This document shows, piece after piece, positions 38,299 through 48,607 of a DNA stretch of 64,000 nt. The position numbers and the translations under genes are program-made. Origin of the DNA: Muricomes sp049840515 (GTDB taxonomy: Bacteria > Bacillota > Clostridia > Lachnospirales > Lachnospiraceae); assembly GCA_049840515.1 (NCBI GenBank), contig JASGKW010000027.1:1-64000 (forward strand), given 5' to 3'. Each line of letters opens with the position of its first letter. The stretch's first letter is position 1. The notes below the pieces were generated by a model, which worked only from the letters and a program-made list of their open reading frames with translations, made no database searches and was not told the origin of the DNA.

Positions 38299-40224
38299 AT
38301 GGGAAAGAACAAAACCGTACAAAAGAAAGTAAAACCTTATGAAATCGGAGAGTTGGATCAGTATTTGTTTGGTCACGGAACGCATTATGAGATTTACAAA
38401 AAACTCGGTGCTCACAAGGCGGTAGTGAGGGGAAAAGAAGGTGTTTACTTTGCAGTCTGGGCTCCCAATGCAAGAAGGGTAGCTGTTGTCGGCGATTTCA
38501 ATGAATGGGACTTCGAGAAGGATTATATGGAGCGCCAGGGGGATATAGGAATATACACCTGTTTTATCCCAGGAGTAGAGGTAGGCGATTTATACAAGTA
38601 TTGTATAGAGACAACTCAGGGAAAGCGTATTTTTAAAGCGGATCCATTTGAAAACTATGCAGAGTTACGTCCGGGCACAGCGTCTAAAGTTGCAGACATT
38701 TTGAATCTCCAATGGTCAGATGACGTATGGATGAAAGGCAGGGAGGAGTGGGACAATAGGAATAATCCTCTGTCTATCTATGAGGTTCATCTCGGGTCAT
38801 GGATGAGGCATCCGGGGCGAGAGGATGAAGGGTTCTATACCTACAGAGATTTTGCGAAAGCCATTGTGAAGTACGTGAAGGAGATGGGATACACTCACGT
38901 GGAGCTGATGGGAATTGCCGAGCATCCTTTTGATGGTTCCTGGGGATATCAGGTGACCGGTTATTATGCGCCTACATCCAGATATGGAACACCAGAAGAT
39001 TTTGCCTACATGGTTAATTATCTTCACAAAAATAAAATAGGGGTCATACTCGACTGGGTACCTGCACATTTTCCGAAGGATGCGCATGGACTGGCTCTTT
39101 TTGACGGGACACCTGTATTTGAATATGCAGATCCGAGAAAAGGCGAGCACCCAGATTGGGGCACAAAGATTTTTGATTATGGGAAACCGGAGGTACAGAA
39201 TTTCCTGATAGCGAACGCGCTGTTTTGGATTGAGCATTATCATGTGGATGGACTGAGGGTTGACGCTGTAGCTTCTATGCTTTATCTTGATTATGGAAAA
39301 CAGGATGGACAGTGGGTGGCAAATAAGTATGGCGGGAATCAGAATTTGGAGGCAATCGCCTTTTTTAAGCATCTGAATTCTGTAGTGCTTGGCAGGAATC
39401 CGGGAGCGATGATGATTGCCGAGGAGTCTACTGCATGGCCCAAGGTTACAGGTGTGCCTGAGGAAGACGGTCTGGGCTTCAGCCTCAAATGGAATATGGG
39501 ATGGATGCATGATTTTACAGAATATATGAAACTGGACCCCCTGTTCAGGAAGAATGCCCATTATCAGATGACATTTTCTATGGAATATGCATACAGTGAG
39601 AATTACATTTTAGTATTGTCTCACGATGAAGTGGTACATTTGAAGTGTTCCATGCTGAATAAAATGCCTGGAAAGGGATTTGATAAGTTTGCCAATCTGA
39701 AAGCAGCTTATGCATTTATGATAGGACATCCCGGCAAGAAATTGCTGTTTATGGGACAGGAATTCGCGCAGCTCCGTGAGTGGAGTGAGGAGCGGGAACT
39801 GGATTGGTTCCTGCTGGCGGAGGAATCTCACCAGCAGCTTCATAAATTTTACAAAGACCTGCTTCGTCTCTACAAGAGGAATAAAGCGTTATATGAGCTG
39901 GACAATGACCCTGAGGGCTTTGAGTGGATTAATAAGGATGATACCTTTAGAAGTATTTTCAGCTTTGTAAGGCATTCAAAGGATAATAAAAAGAACCTCT
40001 TGTTTGTGTGTAATTTTACTCCGGTGGAGCGCCCGGATTACAGGGTGGGAGTGCCAAGGAGAAAGCAGTACAAACTGATTCTGGACAGCGATGACAAGGA
40101 GTACGGAGGAACGGGGGAGGAAAAACCCCTCATTTATAAGGCTGAGAAACAAGCTTGTGATAACAGAGACTATTCCTTTGAATATCCGCTCTCAGGATAT
40201 GGAGTGGCAGTATTTGAATTCTGA
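38299..40224 (+). CDS. glgB: 1,4-alpha-glucan branching enzyme
   Basis: 641 residues, GH13 family. An N-terminal CBM48 (FAVWAPNARRVAVVGDFNEW) precedes the catalytic barrel with four conserved regions: VILDWVPAHF, DGLRVDAVASMLYLDYG (nucleophile Asp), MIAEESTAWP (acid Glu) and LSHDEVVH (transition-state His-Asp). It makes alpha-1,6 branches in glycogen. Other glg genes are not in the window. GAGGTG precedes ATG 38299. It ends at a strong terminator shared with the converging V-ATPase operon. Confidence 0.95.
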   Translation: MGKNKTVQKKVKPYEIGELDQYLFGHGTHYEIYKKLGAHKAVVRGKEGVYFAVWAPNARRVAVVGDFNEWDFEKDYMERQGDIGIYTCFIPGVEVGDLYKYCIETTQGKRIFKADPFENYAELRPGTASKVADILNLQWSDDVWMKGREEWDNRNNPLSIYEVHLGSWMRHPGREDEGFYTYRDFAKAIVKYVKEMGYTHVELMGIAEHPFDGSWGYQVTGYYAPTSRYGTPEDFAYMVNYLHKNKIGVILDWVPAHFPKDAHGLALFDGTPVFEYADPRKGEHPDWGTKIFDYGKPEVQNFLIANALFWIEHYHVDGLRVDAVASMLYLDYGKQDGQWVANKYGGNQNLEAIAFFKHLNSVVLGRNPGAMMIAEESTAWPKVTGVPEEDGLGFSLKWNMGWMHDFTEYMKLDPLFRKNAHYQMTFSMEYAYSENYILVLSHDEVVHLKCSMLNKMPGKGFDKFANLKAAYAFMIGHPGKKLLFMGQEFAQLREWSEERELDWFLLAEESHQQLHKFYKDLLRLYKRNKALYELDNDPEGFEWINKDDTFRSIFSFVRHSKDNKKNLLFVCNFTPVERPDYRVGVPRRKQYKLILDSDDKEYGGTGEEKPLIYKAEKQACDNRDYSFEYPLSGYGVAVFEF

Positions 40225-40274
40225 TACATTTAAGTGATATGTATATGGTTGTAATGATTTGAGAATAATACATA

Positions 40275-40314
40275 AAAAGAACTGCGGCACTGTGATGGTG
40301 CGGCAGTTTTTTTA
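40275..40314. terminator. Bidirectional terminator between glgB and the V-ATPase operon
   Basis: ACTGCGGCAC / GTGCGGCAGT stem with an AAAAAG run on the left and TTTTTTT on the right. Confidence 0.85.
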
Positions 40315-40942
40315 TCAGGCTCCCCTTTTTTCTTTCATACGTTTGATGACCTTAAGACGTGTAAACTCTTCCCGGTCCTTCTCCTCGAGAGCATTTGTGA
40401 TTTGATACACAAGCTGAGAATATTTTGGAATTGTAATGTTTTGAAGAGCATTTGCACGTTTCTGTGTCTTTTTAATATTAGCCGCCAGCCGATAGGCAGC
40501 ATTTTCTACCATAGAAAGCTTGACAGTCAGGTCTTTTACCTTTCGGAAAGCCTGAGCGGCAAGGTCGATGGATTCCCGTGTTGTGTGAAAAGAATAAGTA
40601 GGAGTATTATTTCCGGGGACATATTTTACATGAGGAATTTCAGTACCCATAATACTTCGGGTCTGTATTGTAATAGAATCCTCTACAGGCACGGTATAGG
40701 CAAGCTGGGACACCATACTGATACCATGCTCAATATTTGCCCTCTGCAGGCATTGGTAAGCGTAGGTGAAAGTACTGTCAATTTCATTCTGGATATTGCG
40801 GGCCTCGTCGATTAAATTCATCAGGCTCCCGAATCAGGATATTCCGCTTCTTATCCATCAAATCATAACCCTGTCTGGCAAGAGCAAGGGAATTCCTGGC
40901 CAATATAAGATTTCCTTTGGTGGGGAAGGTGCGTGGATCCAT
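40315..40942 (-). CDS. ntpD: V-type ATP synthase subunit D, frameshifted
   Basis: ATG 40942 (GGAGGAG upstream) begins MDPRTFPTKGNLILARNSLA, the usual subunit D N-terminus. An extra C near 40827 shifts the frame; with GAGCTGATG in place of GAGCCTGATG the protein continues as LMNLIDEARNIQNEIDSTF to the stop at 40315, about 208 residues. Subunit D is the coiled-coil central rotor stalk. It is last in the operon, about 160 bases downstream of subunit B. Confidence 0.9.
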
Positions 40943-40967
40943 AAAACTCCTCCTTAATAACGTGTCT

Positions 40968-41073
40968 TACAGTTCGGTCAGTTCGAGTTGGCTGCTGATG
41001 CAGTTGAAACTCTCACATATGGTAGAACGCCATATACAGATATTTAAATATCTGTGCATGACTGAACTTTACT
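40968..41073. repeat. Hairpin repeat, GTAACAGTTCAG family, divergent copy
   Basis: Between ntpB and ntpD: CAGTTCGGTCAGTTCGAGTT on the left and GCATGACTGAAC on the right, with internal pairs CATATGG/CCATATA and CAGATATTT/AAATATCTG. It is a weaker match than the copy at 703. Confidence 0.45.
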
Positions 41074-41077
41074 AAAA

Positions 41078-41116
41078 TATTCTGAAAACGGATTGCAAAA
41101 GGGTCAGACCCCTTTC
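41078..41116. repeat. CAAAGGGGTC palindromic repeat, copy 3, holding the ntpB stop
   Basis: CAAAAGGGTC-A-GACCCCTTTC with the shared flank ATTCTGAAAACGGATT. The TCA inside its centre is the stop codon of ntpB read on the minus strand. Confidence 0.7.
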
Positions 41117-42472
41117 ATTTTCCTTTTCGGGTCTATCCGGTCAAGTTCTTCGGGGGGCAGCAGGTTTAGACATCCCCCACCCAAGGTCTAGTGTTTGTTC
41201 CATGGTGCGGTTTTCGTTTTTTCCCTGCCCGATATATTTCTCTTCAAATGCTTTTCCGAATTCCAGATATTTTTTATCGACGGGTGAAAGTTCGTCCTCG
41301 CCGATTACGGAAGCCAGATTTCTGGCATCTCCCACTTTTGCGTAGGAGGAGAAGAGCTGGTTTGCCAGTTCCTGGTGGTCTTCTCTGGTATAGCCTTCGC
41401 CAATGCCGTCTTTCATAAGGCGGGAGAGGGATGGCAGGATGCTGATTGGCGGATAGATGGACTGTCCGTGAAGCTCCCGGCCCAGTACAATCTGTCCCTC
41501 CGTGATGTAACCGGTCAAATCGGGGATTGGATGTGTAATATCGTCGCCCGGCATGGTGAGAATTGGAAGCTGGGTTACAGAACCCTCGGAGCCTTTTATG
41601 ATGCCTGCACGTTCATATAAAGAGGCCAGTTCACTGTAAAGATATCCCGGGAAACCTTTGCGGCTGGGTATTTCCCCTTTGGAGGAGGAGACTTCGCGCA
41701 TGGCTTCTGCAAAGGATGTCATATCGGTGAGGATGACTAAAATGTGCATGTTTAAGTCGAAAGCAAGGTATTCTGCCGCGGTGAGGGCAACCTTAGGGGT
41801 TATCAAACGTTCCACAACAGGGTCATTTGCCAGGTTCAGGAACATGGCAACATGGTCTGACACTCCGTTTTCCTCAAAGGTACGGCGGAAGAAGTCTGCC
41901 ACGTCATGTTTGACTCCCATAGCTGCAAATACAATAGCAAATTGTTCGTTGGAATCTTTGCCCAGGGAGGCCTGTTTTACAATCTGGGCGGCAAGCTGGT
42001 CGTGGGGGAGACCATTCCCTGAAAAGATGGGAAGTTTCTGCCCGCGAATCAGGGTTGTCAGCCCGTCTATTGCAGAGATACCAGTGTTAATATAGTTTCG
42101 TGGGTATTCCCGCTTAACAGGGTTTAACGGCAGCCCGTTTACGTCTCTCTTTAAGGCGGAGGTAATCTGGCCCAAATCGTCAATTGGGCGGCCCACACCG
42201 TTGAAGGTGCGCCCCAGTATTTCAGGAGAAAGTGCAATTTCCATAGGGCGGCCGGTGAGGCGGGTGTGGGTGTTTTTTAAAGACATGCTTTCTGTACCCT
42301 GAAATACCTGTATGATGGCCTTATCCTCGTAGACCTCAATAATCCGTCCAATTTTCCGCTCTGTGCCCCCGACAACAAATTCTACAACCTCATTAAAAAA
42401 GGCGTCCTGCACACCCTCCAATGCCACCAGAGGGCCATTAATACTGCTGAGTCCCAAATATTCTATTGACAT
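41104..42472 (-). CDS. ntpB: V-type ATP synthase subunit B, frameshifted near its C-terminus
   Basis: ATG 42472 follows AAGGAGGG. The non-catalytic nucleotide-binding subunit is recognisable (SAIDGLTTLIRGQKLPIFSG, a P-loop-like GNGLPHDQL, ITHPIPDLTGYITEGQI). In the raw frame it stops early at 41141; one extra G in the GGGGG run near 41175 explains this. With four Gs it runs as CLNLLPPEELDRIDPKRKM and stops at 41104, giving about 456 residues, the normal length. The corrected stop lies inside a palindromic repeat. Confidence 0.92.
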
Positions 42473-42492
42473 AAGCTGGTATCCCTCCTTAA

Positions 42493-44259
42493 TTAAGCAT
42501 TTTTTTCCAGTACAAGCTGATAAAAGGCATCAATATCACGTTTGTACTGAGTAAACATTTCCAGCCTGTCATTGGGCACATCATATTTGATGGCGATGAC
42601 CCGCTCGAAAATGTCCTCTGATTTTAGTACTGACATAGGATGCCCCATAGTTATCAGGGCACGAGATTGTTTGTAAAGATATAAAATAGTATCCATCATG
42701 AGAAACTGCTTTTCCATGGATACACAGGTATCATCCTTGTGGAAGGCATTCTGCTGTAAGAATCCAAGGCGGATAACTCTGGAAATTTCAAGTACAAGCT
42801 TCTGGTCATCCGGCAATACGTCACTGCCTATAAGCTTTACAATCTCCATGAGACTGCTCTCCTGATTCAAAAGTGCCATGAGCCGGTTCCGGTAGTCCAC
42901 AAATTTGGGGGACACATGGTCATGATACCAGAAAGACAAATCGTCCAGGTATTCACTGTAGCTTGTCAGCCAGTGAATTGCGGGAAAATGTCTGGCATAT
43001 GCAAGACTCTTGTCCAGCCCCCAAAAACAGCGCACAAAGCGTTTGGTGTTCTGGGTGACGGGCTCTGAAAAATCCCCTCCCTGAGGGGATACGGCGCCTA
43101 TAATAGAAACAGAGCCTTCCGTACCATTTAGATTCTGCATCATGCCCGCTCTTTCATAGAAGGTGGAAAGGCGGGAAGCCAGGTATGCCGGAAAGCCTTC
43201 TTCCGCGGGCATTTCTTCCAGACGTCCGGAGAGTTCCCTCAGAGCTTCTGCCCATCTTGAGGTGGAGTCTGCCATAATTGCCACATCATAGCCCATATCC
43301 CGGTAATACTCGGCCAGGGTCAGACCCGTGTAAATGCTGGCCTCGCGGGCAGCCACAGGCATATTGGAGGTGTTGGCGATGAGAATGGTTCTGTCCATGA
43401 GAGGATTTCCGGACCTGGGGTCTGTCAGTTCACTAAATTCCTCCAAAACCTGAGTCATCTCGTTTCCCCGTTCCCCGCAGCCGATGTAAATGATAATATC
43501 CGAGTCGGACCACTTTGCAATCTGGTGCTGGGTCATGGTTTTACCTGTCCCGAATCCGCCGGGCACAGCGGCTGTCCCGCCTTTTGCGATAGGAAACATA
43601 GTGTCAATGATACGCTGCCCTGTAATCAGCGGCTTAGAGGCAGCAAAGCGGCTGCGCACCGGTCGGGCTGTGCGAATAGGCCAATACTGGGCCATGGTCA
43701 GAGACTTTCTGGTGCCGTCAGACAACTCCAGCGTAACCAGTGTCTCATCAATATTGTATTCGCCATCTTCCACAACATCAATGACAGTTCCCTCCAAATG
43801 GGGAGGAACCATACATTTGTGCACGATAGCAGGTGTTTCCGGCACTTCCGCGATGATGTCCCCTCCGCGCAGATAACGCCCCGCAGAGACCGTGATATGG
43901 GTCTGCCATTTCTTTTCACGGCTGACAGAATCCACACTGATGCCGCGGGTAATAAAAGCACCCCCGGTTTCAGAAATCTTTTCCAGGGGTCTCTGAATGC
44001 CGTCAAAAATATTATTCAAAATCCCGGGAGCGAGGGTCACAGAAACCGGACTGCCTGTTGCGATAACCTGTTCGCCGGGGTAAAGCCCTGTTGTTTCTTC
44101 ATAAACCTGTATTGTCGTTAAATCCTTATCCAGAGCGATAACTTCCCCTACAAGCTTTTCTTTTCCCACATAAACCATCTCTGCCATACGAAAGCTGGTG
44201 GTGCCTTTTAGATAGATGATAGGTCCGTTGATTCCGTATATAGTTCCAGTGTTAAGCAA
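42493..44259 (-). CDS. ntpA: V-type ATP synthase subunit A (catalytic)
   Basis: 588 residues. TTG 44259 is preferred (AGGAGG eight bases upstream, product starting LNTGTIYGINGPIIYL); a GTG at 44268 overlaps the site. Walker A is GGFGTGKTMTQ; the family insert (RYLRGGDIIAEVPETPAIVHK) and MADSTSRWAEALRELSGR are intact. It couples ATP turnover to rotation. It overlaps the end of ntpE. Confidence 0.95.
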   Translation of the reverse strand: MLNTGTIYGINGPIIYLKGTTSFRMAEMVYVGKEKLVGEVIALDKDLTTIQVYEETTGLYPGEQVIATGSPVSVTLAPGILNNIFDGIQRPLEKISETGGAFITRGISVDSVSREKKWQTHITVSAGRYLRGGDIIAEVPETPAIVHKCMVPPHLEGTVIDVVEDGEYNIDETLVTLELSDGTRKSLTMAQYWPIRTARPVRSRFAASKPLITGQRIIDTMFPIAKGGTAAVPGGFGTGKTMTQHQIAKWSDSDIIIYIGCGERGNEMTQVLEEFSELTDPRSGNPLMDRTILIANTSNMPVAAREASIYTGLTLAEYYRDMGYDVAIMADSTSRWAEALRELSGRLEEMPAEEGFPAYLASRLSTFYERAGMMQNLNGTEGSVSIIGAVSPQGGDFSEPVTQNTKRFVRCFWGLDKSLAYARHFPAIHWLTSYSEYLDDLSFWYHDHVSPKFVDYRNRLMALLNQESSLMEIVKLIGSDVLPDDQKLVLEISRVIRLGFLQQNAFHKDDTCVSMEKQFLMMDTILYLYKQSRALITMGHPMSVLKSEDIFERVIAIKYDVPNDRLEMFTQYKRDIDAFYQLVLEKNA

Positions 44260-44839
44260 TACCGCCACCTCCTAAGAAAAAGAATTTGTCGTATTCATTT
44301 TGCAGAGATGTCTTAAAGGAATCATCTATCAAAATGTTGCGGCTGCGTATGACTGTGCGGATGCCGCCTGTAAAATCTTCTTCACTGATGGTAAGTTTTA
44401 CACCGCATGTTTCCTCAAGTTCAGCGAGGAGGTCTTTATCGGAGGGATTAATATAAATGACCATAGAATCATTTCCGGCGAAGGCGGCAGCCTTTTTGAT
44501 ACACTTTAAAAGATAATCTTTGTAGGCATCTGTTTTCATAAAATCCTGTATCAGGGCGGAGACCTCCTCAAAGACTTTGTCCTTTAAATCCTGCTGGAGC
44601 TTTCCCTGTATCCGCTTTAACTCAAGCTGAGAGCGCGCCTGTTCCTGATTTAACTGCTGTTTGGCGCTGATTGTTTCAGCTTTCACCCGGGTTTCAGATT
44701 GGCGCACAGCTTCTTCTTTATGGTCCTCTAATACTTTTTGCAAAGCTTCACGGTAGTTGTCAATAATGGCATTTCCTTCGGCTCTCGCTTCTTTCATGGA
44801 GGCAATCCGAAGGTTTGCAATTTTTTCTTCCAGAGTCAA
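44252..44839 (-). CDS. ntpE: V-type ATP synthase subunit E
   Basis: 195 residues from TTG 44839 with AGGAGG seven bases upstream. The N-terminal half is a charged coiled coil (KVLEDHKEEAVRQSETRVKA, QEARSQLELKRIQGKLQQ in part) and the C-terminal half an alpha/beta domain, as in peripheral-stalk subunit E. It forms the stator with the G/H-type subunit encoded at the operon start. Confidence 0.85.
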   Translation of the reverse strand: MTLEEKIANLRIASMKEARAEGNAIIDNYREALQKVLEDHKEEAVRQSETRVKAETISAKQQLNQEQARSQLELKRIQGKLQQDLKDKVFEEVSALIQDFMKTDAYKDYLLKCIKKAAAFAGNDSMVIYINPSDKDLLAELEETCGVKLTISEEDFTGGIRTVIRSRNILIDDSFKTSLQNEYDKFFFLGGGGIA

Positions 44840-44853
44840 GAGGGCACCTCCTT

Positions 44854-45162
44854 TTATAATTTCAGTCCTATGGCCTCCGTAATGTAGGATGTGATAAAGT
44901 CCTTTTTACGTCCGGTGCCATGCCTGTCGGGAATTTCAATCAAAAGGGGCATTTTTCTCTCCAGACGAAATTCATCAATCACATCAGGGAACTCCTGACC
45001 AAATTTTTCAGTGAGGAGAACAATGCCGATGGTTTTGTCCTGCAGAACCTTTTGAAGAGCTTCGTGCAGTTCTTGGCGCTCATGAACTACAATACCTTCA
45101 ATTCCGGCAAGACGCATTCCTGTGTAAGTGTCAACATTATCACTAATCAAATACATTTTCAT
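44854..45162 (-). CDS. ntpF: V-type ATP synthase subunit F
   Basis: 102 residues from ATG 45162, directly after the ntpK stop; the longer frame to 45213 would overlap ntpK. Sequence MKMYLISDNVDTYTGMRLAG, IGIVLLTEKFGQEFPDV and LIEIPDRHG match subunit F, a rotor protein on subunit D. Confidence 0.88.
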   Translation of the reverse strand: MKMYLISDNVDTYTGMRLAGIEGIVVHERQELHEALQKVLQDKTIGIVLLTEKFGQEFPDVIDEFRLERKMPLLIEIPDRHGTGRKKDFITSYITEAIGLKL

Positions 45163-45164
45163 AA

Positions 45165-45599
45165 TTATAACCGTCCTAAAATCATGAAAGAAATAATTAA
45201 CCCGTACAGACAAACGCTCTCTGCAAGTCCAACGAAAATCAAGGATTTACCAAATACACTGGAATCCTCACTGAGGGCGCCAAGGGCTGCGCTGGCAGCA
45301 CTTGCCACGGCAATACCGCCTCCGATGCAGGATAAACCTGTAACAAGTGCTGCGGCGAGATAGCCGAGCCCTGTCGCATTGGAGGTGACAGCGTCAGCGG
45401 CAGCGTCGGCTGCCTGCACATCACCGCCCAGCATCATGATGGATGCGATGACGAATGCGCCGAAGAAGAAAAAGACATTTACACCAATGGTTTTTTTGTA
45501 GCGTTTTTTGTTCTTTTCTCCAATTAAATAGTAGCCAAATGGAATGATGATACTCAGGATTAAAGCTAAAATAAAAATAATTTTAGTTGCTAAGGTCAT
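45165..45599 (-). CDS. ntpK: V-type ATP synthase subunit K (proteolipid, ion-binding ring)
   Basis: 144 residues, highly hydrophobic. A helix before a KNKKRYKK stretch, a second helix, then the proteolipid hairpin: GYLAAALVTGLSCIGGGIAV and FVGLAESVCLYGLIISFMIL. The Glu in GLAES is the ion-carrying residue. Whether H+ or Na+ is moved cannot be told safely from sequence here. Confidence 0.9.
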   Translation of the reverse strand: MTLATKIIFILALILSIIIPFGYYLIGEKNKKRYKKTIGVNVFFFFGAFVIASIMMLGGDVQAADAAADAVTSNATGLGYLAAALVTGLSCIGGGIAVASAASAALGALSEDSSVFGKSLIFVGLAESVCLYGLIISFMILGRL

Positions 45600-45614
45600 A
45601 ATGAAAACTCCTCC

Positions 45615-47561
45615 CTACCTTTTTTTCTCTTTTTTGGTTTTCCTGGTGTATGGTTCAAAAGCCCTGCCGCCGCCTTTGTAAAAACGGCTGAACATTTCAT
45701 AGTATTCCAGACGAAGTACCTGAATTCCAACAATCAATCCCTCAAAACCACATACAAATAAGTTGCCCAGTATGACGACCACCCAGTTGGGGGAGCCGCT
45801 TTCTGCACCTGCCAGAATCAGCACTACTTCCATAATGGCAGTATGGCTGACGGCGAATGCCCCGATACGCACAAAGGAAAGTGTGTTGGAAACGTAACTC
45901 AGTAATGTTTCAAATATTTCAAAAAATCCTTGTACGAGGAACATTCCCGCGCTTTCTTCCATTACATCTGCCCGTTTTTGGATTTTCCTTGTAATTGGCT
46001 CCTTAAATAGGATAAATAACAGTGGTATGCCAAACATGACAGCCATAATAATTCCGCCTGGGAGCTTGTGGCCTGTCATAAATAATACAATTGTAATTAC
46101 TGCAGAGAGATAAAATATAAATCCGGCCATTCCGTTGGGGTCAAACCATGTATTTTCTGTATCTTTCGCGTGAATTGCGTTGATGATGTGCAAAATCATT
46201 GCTAAAAGTATGATACCCATACCAAAAGCTACAGATACAATAAAAACAGTGTTCAGCTTTCCGATAAAAGGGAGAGCGGTCATGCTGTCGATAGGTCTTA
46301 ACCACAGAGGGGGAATCACATGTTCAAAGCCAAAGATGCTGCCAAACATAAATCCAAAAATCATAGAAAACAGTCCGGCTGTTGCAATAATACCTGCCAG
46401 GGCGATTTTCTTGAAGTGATAAATCAGCCCTCCTCCGATTAAAAGGAGGAGGCCCTGTCCCACATCCCCAAACATAACGCCAAATATGAAGGAGTAAGTC
46501 AGCCCAACAAATATGGTGGGGTCCATCTCATTATGGGAAGGCAGGCCGTACATTTGTATGAACATTTCAAAGGGTCTGAAAATTCTCGGGTTTTTCAATT
46601 TGGTGGGCGGTTCCCCAAAGTAGGTGCTGCGGCCATCCTCAACAACGACAAAGACTTTATCATCATTTTCTACTTCCAGCAAAAACTGTTCAATGTCATC
46701 TTCAGACATCCATCCGCACAGAATATAGTAATCTTCTTTTTGATTCTCCATGCGGGCAGCTTTTTTTCGGACATCAAAGTTATTGGCGAGTTCCTCCAGG
46801 CGGTTTCTTGCGGCAATGAGCTTGGGGGCCCGGGCAAGGAACATTTCACCGATAGATTTATCCAATTCTTCTATTTTCTGATTTCCGCTGTAAATCTCCC
46901 GGACAAGCTTTTGAGACTCCTCAGTGGGAGTTTCCCGAAACTCATCGGGCAGCTCTATTTTTTCAAAGTGGAGGGAGCGGAACACAGCATCTACCTTTTG
47001 GGCCTCTCCGGGTGAGACAAAGTATGCCCCGTATACATAGCCCTCATCATGTTCCCCTTCCACGAAAATGGCGCCAAGGTCGTCCATCAGATACTTATTC
47101 ATTTTATTGTAATATTCTATACCGATACGTCCAAACCGGTACAGGATATATTTATAATTCAGGACCTGTTCCAATTCACAGTCCAGAGGCCGGAAGGGAG
47201 AAATAATCTGCTGTTTTTTCCTCAGGTCTTCAATCTTTTTCTTCCACTCTTCTTTCTCTTCCTGAAACTTTGTGTAATCCTCGTTTGCCTCATGTATGAC
47301 TTCAAACATATCATTTAGCCCAAGGGTATCATCGGGTATGATATTTTCTGAGTCCGGCAGGTAGTCCACAAATTCTATCGCCTTGTTTAAGGCATCCCGG
47401 TAGGGATTTATTTCTACAAAAGGTCTCAGGTCATCTACAGTTTTCAGCTCAGAAAGTGCTGACTCCAACTGAATTTCATACCTGGATAAGTAGAAGTCTG
47501 TCATCCGGTCTATATCATTTCGGGGACCAGATATATTAACAAAATTCATTTTAACAATCAT
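45615..47561 (-). CDS. ntpI: V-type ATP synthase subunit I
   Basis: 648 residues. A soluble N-terminal half with coiled coils (FQEEKEEWKKKIEDLRKK) and a C-terminal half of about seven membrane helices (FIFGVMFGDVGQGLLLLIGG, NTLSFVRIGAFAVSHTAIM). The ion channel subunit next to the K ring. ATG 47561 follows GGAGGTG and overlaps the ntpC stop by ATGA. Confidence 0.93.
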   Translation of the reverse strand: MIVKMNFVNISGPRNDIDRMTDFYLSRYEIQLESALSELKTVDDLRPFVEINPYRDALNKAIEFVDYLPDSENIIPDDTLGLNDMFEVIHEANEDYTKFQEEKEEWKKKIEDLRKKQQIISPFRPLDCELEQVLNYKYILYRFGRIGIEYYNKMNKYLMDDLGAIFVEGEHDEGYVYGAYFVSPGEAQKVDAVFRSLHFEKIELPDEFRETPTEESQKLVREIYSGNQKIEELDKSIGEMFLARAPKLIAARNRLEELANNFDVRKKAARMENQKEDYYILCGWMSEDDIEQFLLEVENDDKVFVVVEDGRSTYFGEPPTKLKNPRIFRPFEMFIQMYGLPSHNEMDPTIFVGLTYSFIFGVMFGDVGQGLLLLIGGGLIYHFKKIALAGIIATAGLFSMIFGFMFGSIFGFEHVIPPLWLRPIDSMTALPFIGKLNTVFIVSVAFGMGIILLAMILHIINAIHAKDTENTWFDPNGMAGFIFYLSAVITIVLFMTGHKLPGGIIMAVMFGIPLLFILFKEPITRKIQKRADVMEESAGMFLVQGFFEIFETLLSYVSNTLSFVRIGAFAVSHTAIMEVVLILAGAESGSPNWVVVILGNLFVCGFEGLIVGIQVLRLEYYEMFSRFYKGGGRAFEPYTRKTKKEKKR

Positions 47562-48604
47562 TGGGTGACACCTCCAATATATGCCAGTGTTTCACCGGGA
47601 GTAAGACTATAGCGGACACATTCCATCGCGGTGGTCAGTTTTCTGATTTCTTCTTCTTTCAAAAACAAATAGGTGTTAATTGTGGCGATAGAGTAGGGAT
47701 TATGCCTTCTGTCTGCGGTATAAAGGTGATACAGACAGTTGGTATACATCTGCTCGATAGTCAGATTCTGCTCAAAATTATAGTGACGGGAATAAGAAGT
47801 CTTCTGCATAGCCAGATAAAATTGGTCTACATCAGGTGACTCTACAAGCTCTTTGATTAAATTCATAGAAATTTTGTAGTGTATAGGGATAAGGAGAGAA
47901 TAAATGCCGGCTGGTTCCATATCGTAGTATTTTTTTGCCCGGTATATCCACTGCAGATTCAGCAAATCAATTTCTGAACCGCAGTCCCTGGTAAAAATTT
48001 CTAGTTCTTTCTTTTTCAGCACTTTTTTTCGTTCTTTCCACACAGTAGAAAAGTAGTATAAATCCAGTGCCAGGTCATAGTCGAATAAAGTGGCTGACTG
48101 GGTATCTCTAAGTTTTTTCAGAGGTGAATAATATTCTGTATTTTTCAGATTTTCAATAAGTTCATCGGTTGTTTTTACTGTAATCAACTGTTCTATAGAA
48201 ATCCGTGAATATTTATCAAAAAAAGGTTTCTTATAATCTAAGTCAAAAGGCTGGTCATAGCCGTTGATTACAATGCGCAGGCAGTAGTTGATTAAGTCAA
48301 TCTCATACCGCTTCATATAAATTTTTAAAAATCTGCGCTGCTCCAGACTGGCGAAGGTGAATATTTTCTGATAGTCCTGATATAAGGACTGAATCAGAAC
48401 CTTTTCGATATCCCCGCGGTGAATCCTGGTCTCATCTATAACTTCCAAAACTTTGGAATAGGAAGAATTTTCTTTTAAATAAGAAAAAATTTCCGGCACG
48501 CTGCGCAGAGCAGCGATAGCTTCAAACTGTTCGGGTTTTAAAAGTCTGGCTTCCATAGCACGGATTTTGGTAACAATGCCGCTGTAGGCAAGTAAATTTC
48601 CCAT
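47558..48604 (-). CDS. ntpC: V-type ATP synthase subunit C
   Basis: 348 residues, mostly helical, from MGNLLAYSGIVTKIRAMEAR to GETLAYIGGVTQ. Matches V-ATPase subunit C (d-type), the funnel joining the central stalk to the membrane ring. It lies before ntpI here; in many related operons it follows the E gene. Confidence 0.85.
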   Translation of the reverse strand: MGNLLAYSGIVTKIRAMEARLLKPEQFEAIAALRSVPEIFSYLKENSSYSKVLEVIDETRIHRGDIEKVLIQSLYQDYQKIFTFASLEQRRFLKIYMKRYEIDLINYCLRIVINGYDQPFDLDYKKPFFDKYSRISIEQLITVKTTDELIENLKNTEYYSPLKKLRDTQSATLFDYDLALDLYYFSTVWKERKKVLKKKELEIFTRDCGSEIDLLNLQWIYRAKKYYDMEPAGIYSLLIPIHYKISMNLIKELVESPDVDQFYLAMQKTSYSRHYNFEQNLTIEQMYTNCLYHLYTADRRHNPYSIATINTYLFLKEEEIRKLTTAMECVRYSLTPGETLAYIGGVTQ

Positions 48605-48607
48605 AGG

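Noticed and set aside
43525..44121. Long plus-strand ORF across ntpA
   Set aside because: It is the shadow of the conserved subunit A; no RBS and no recognisable family.
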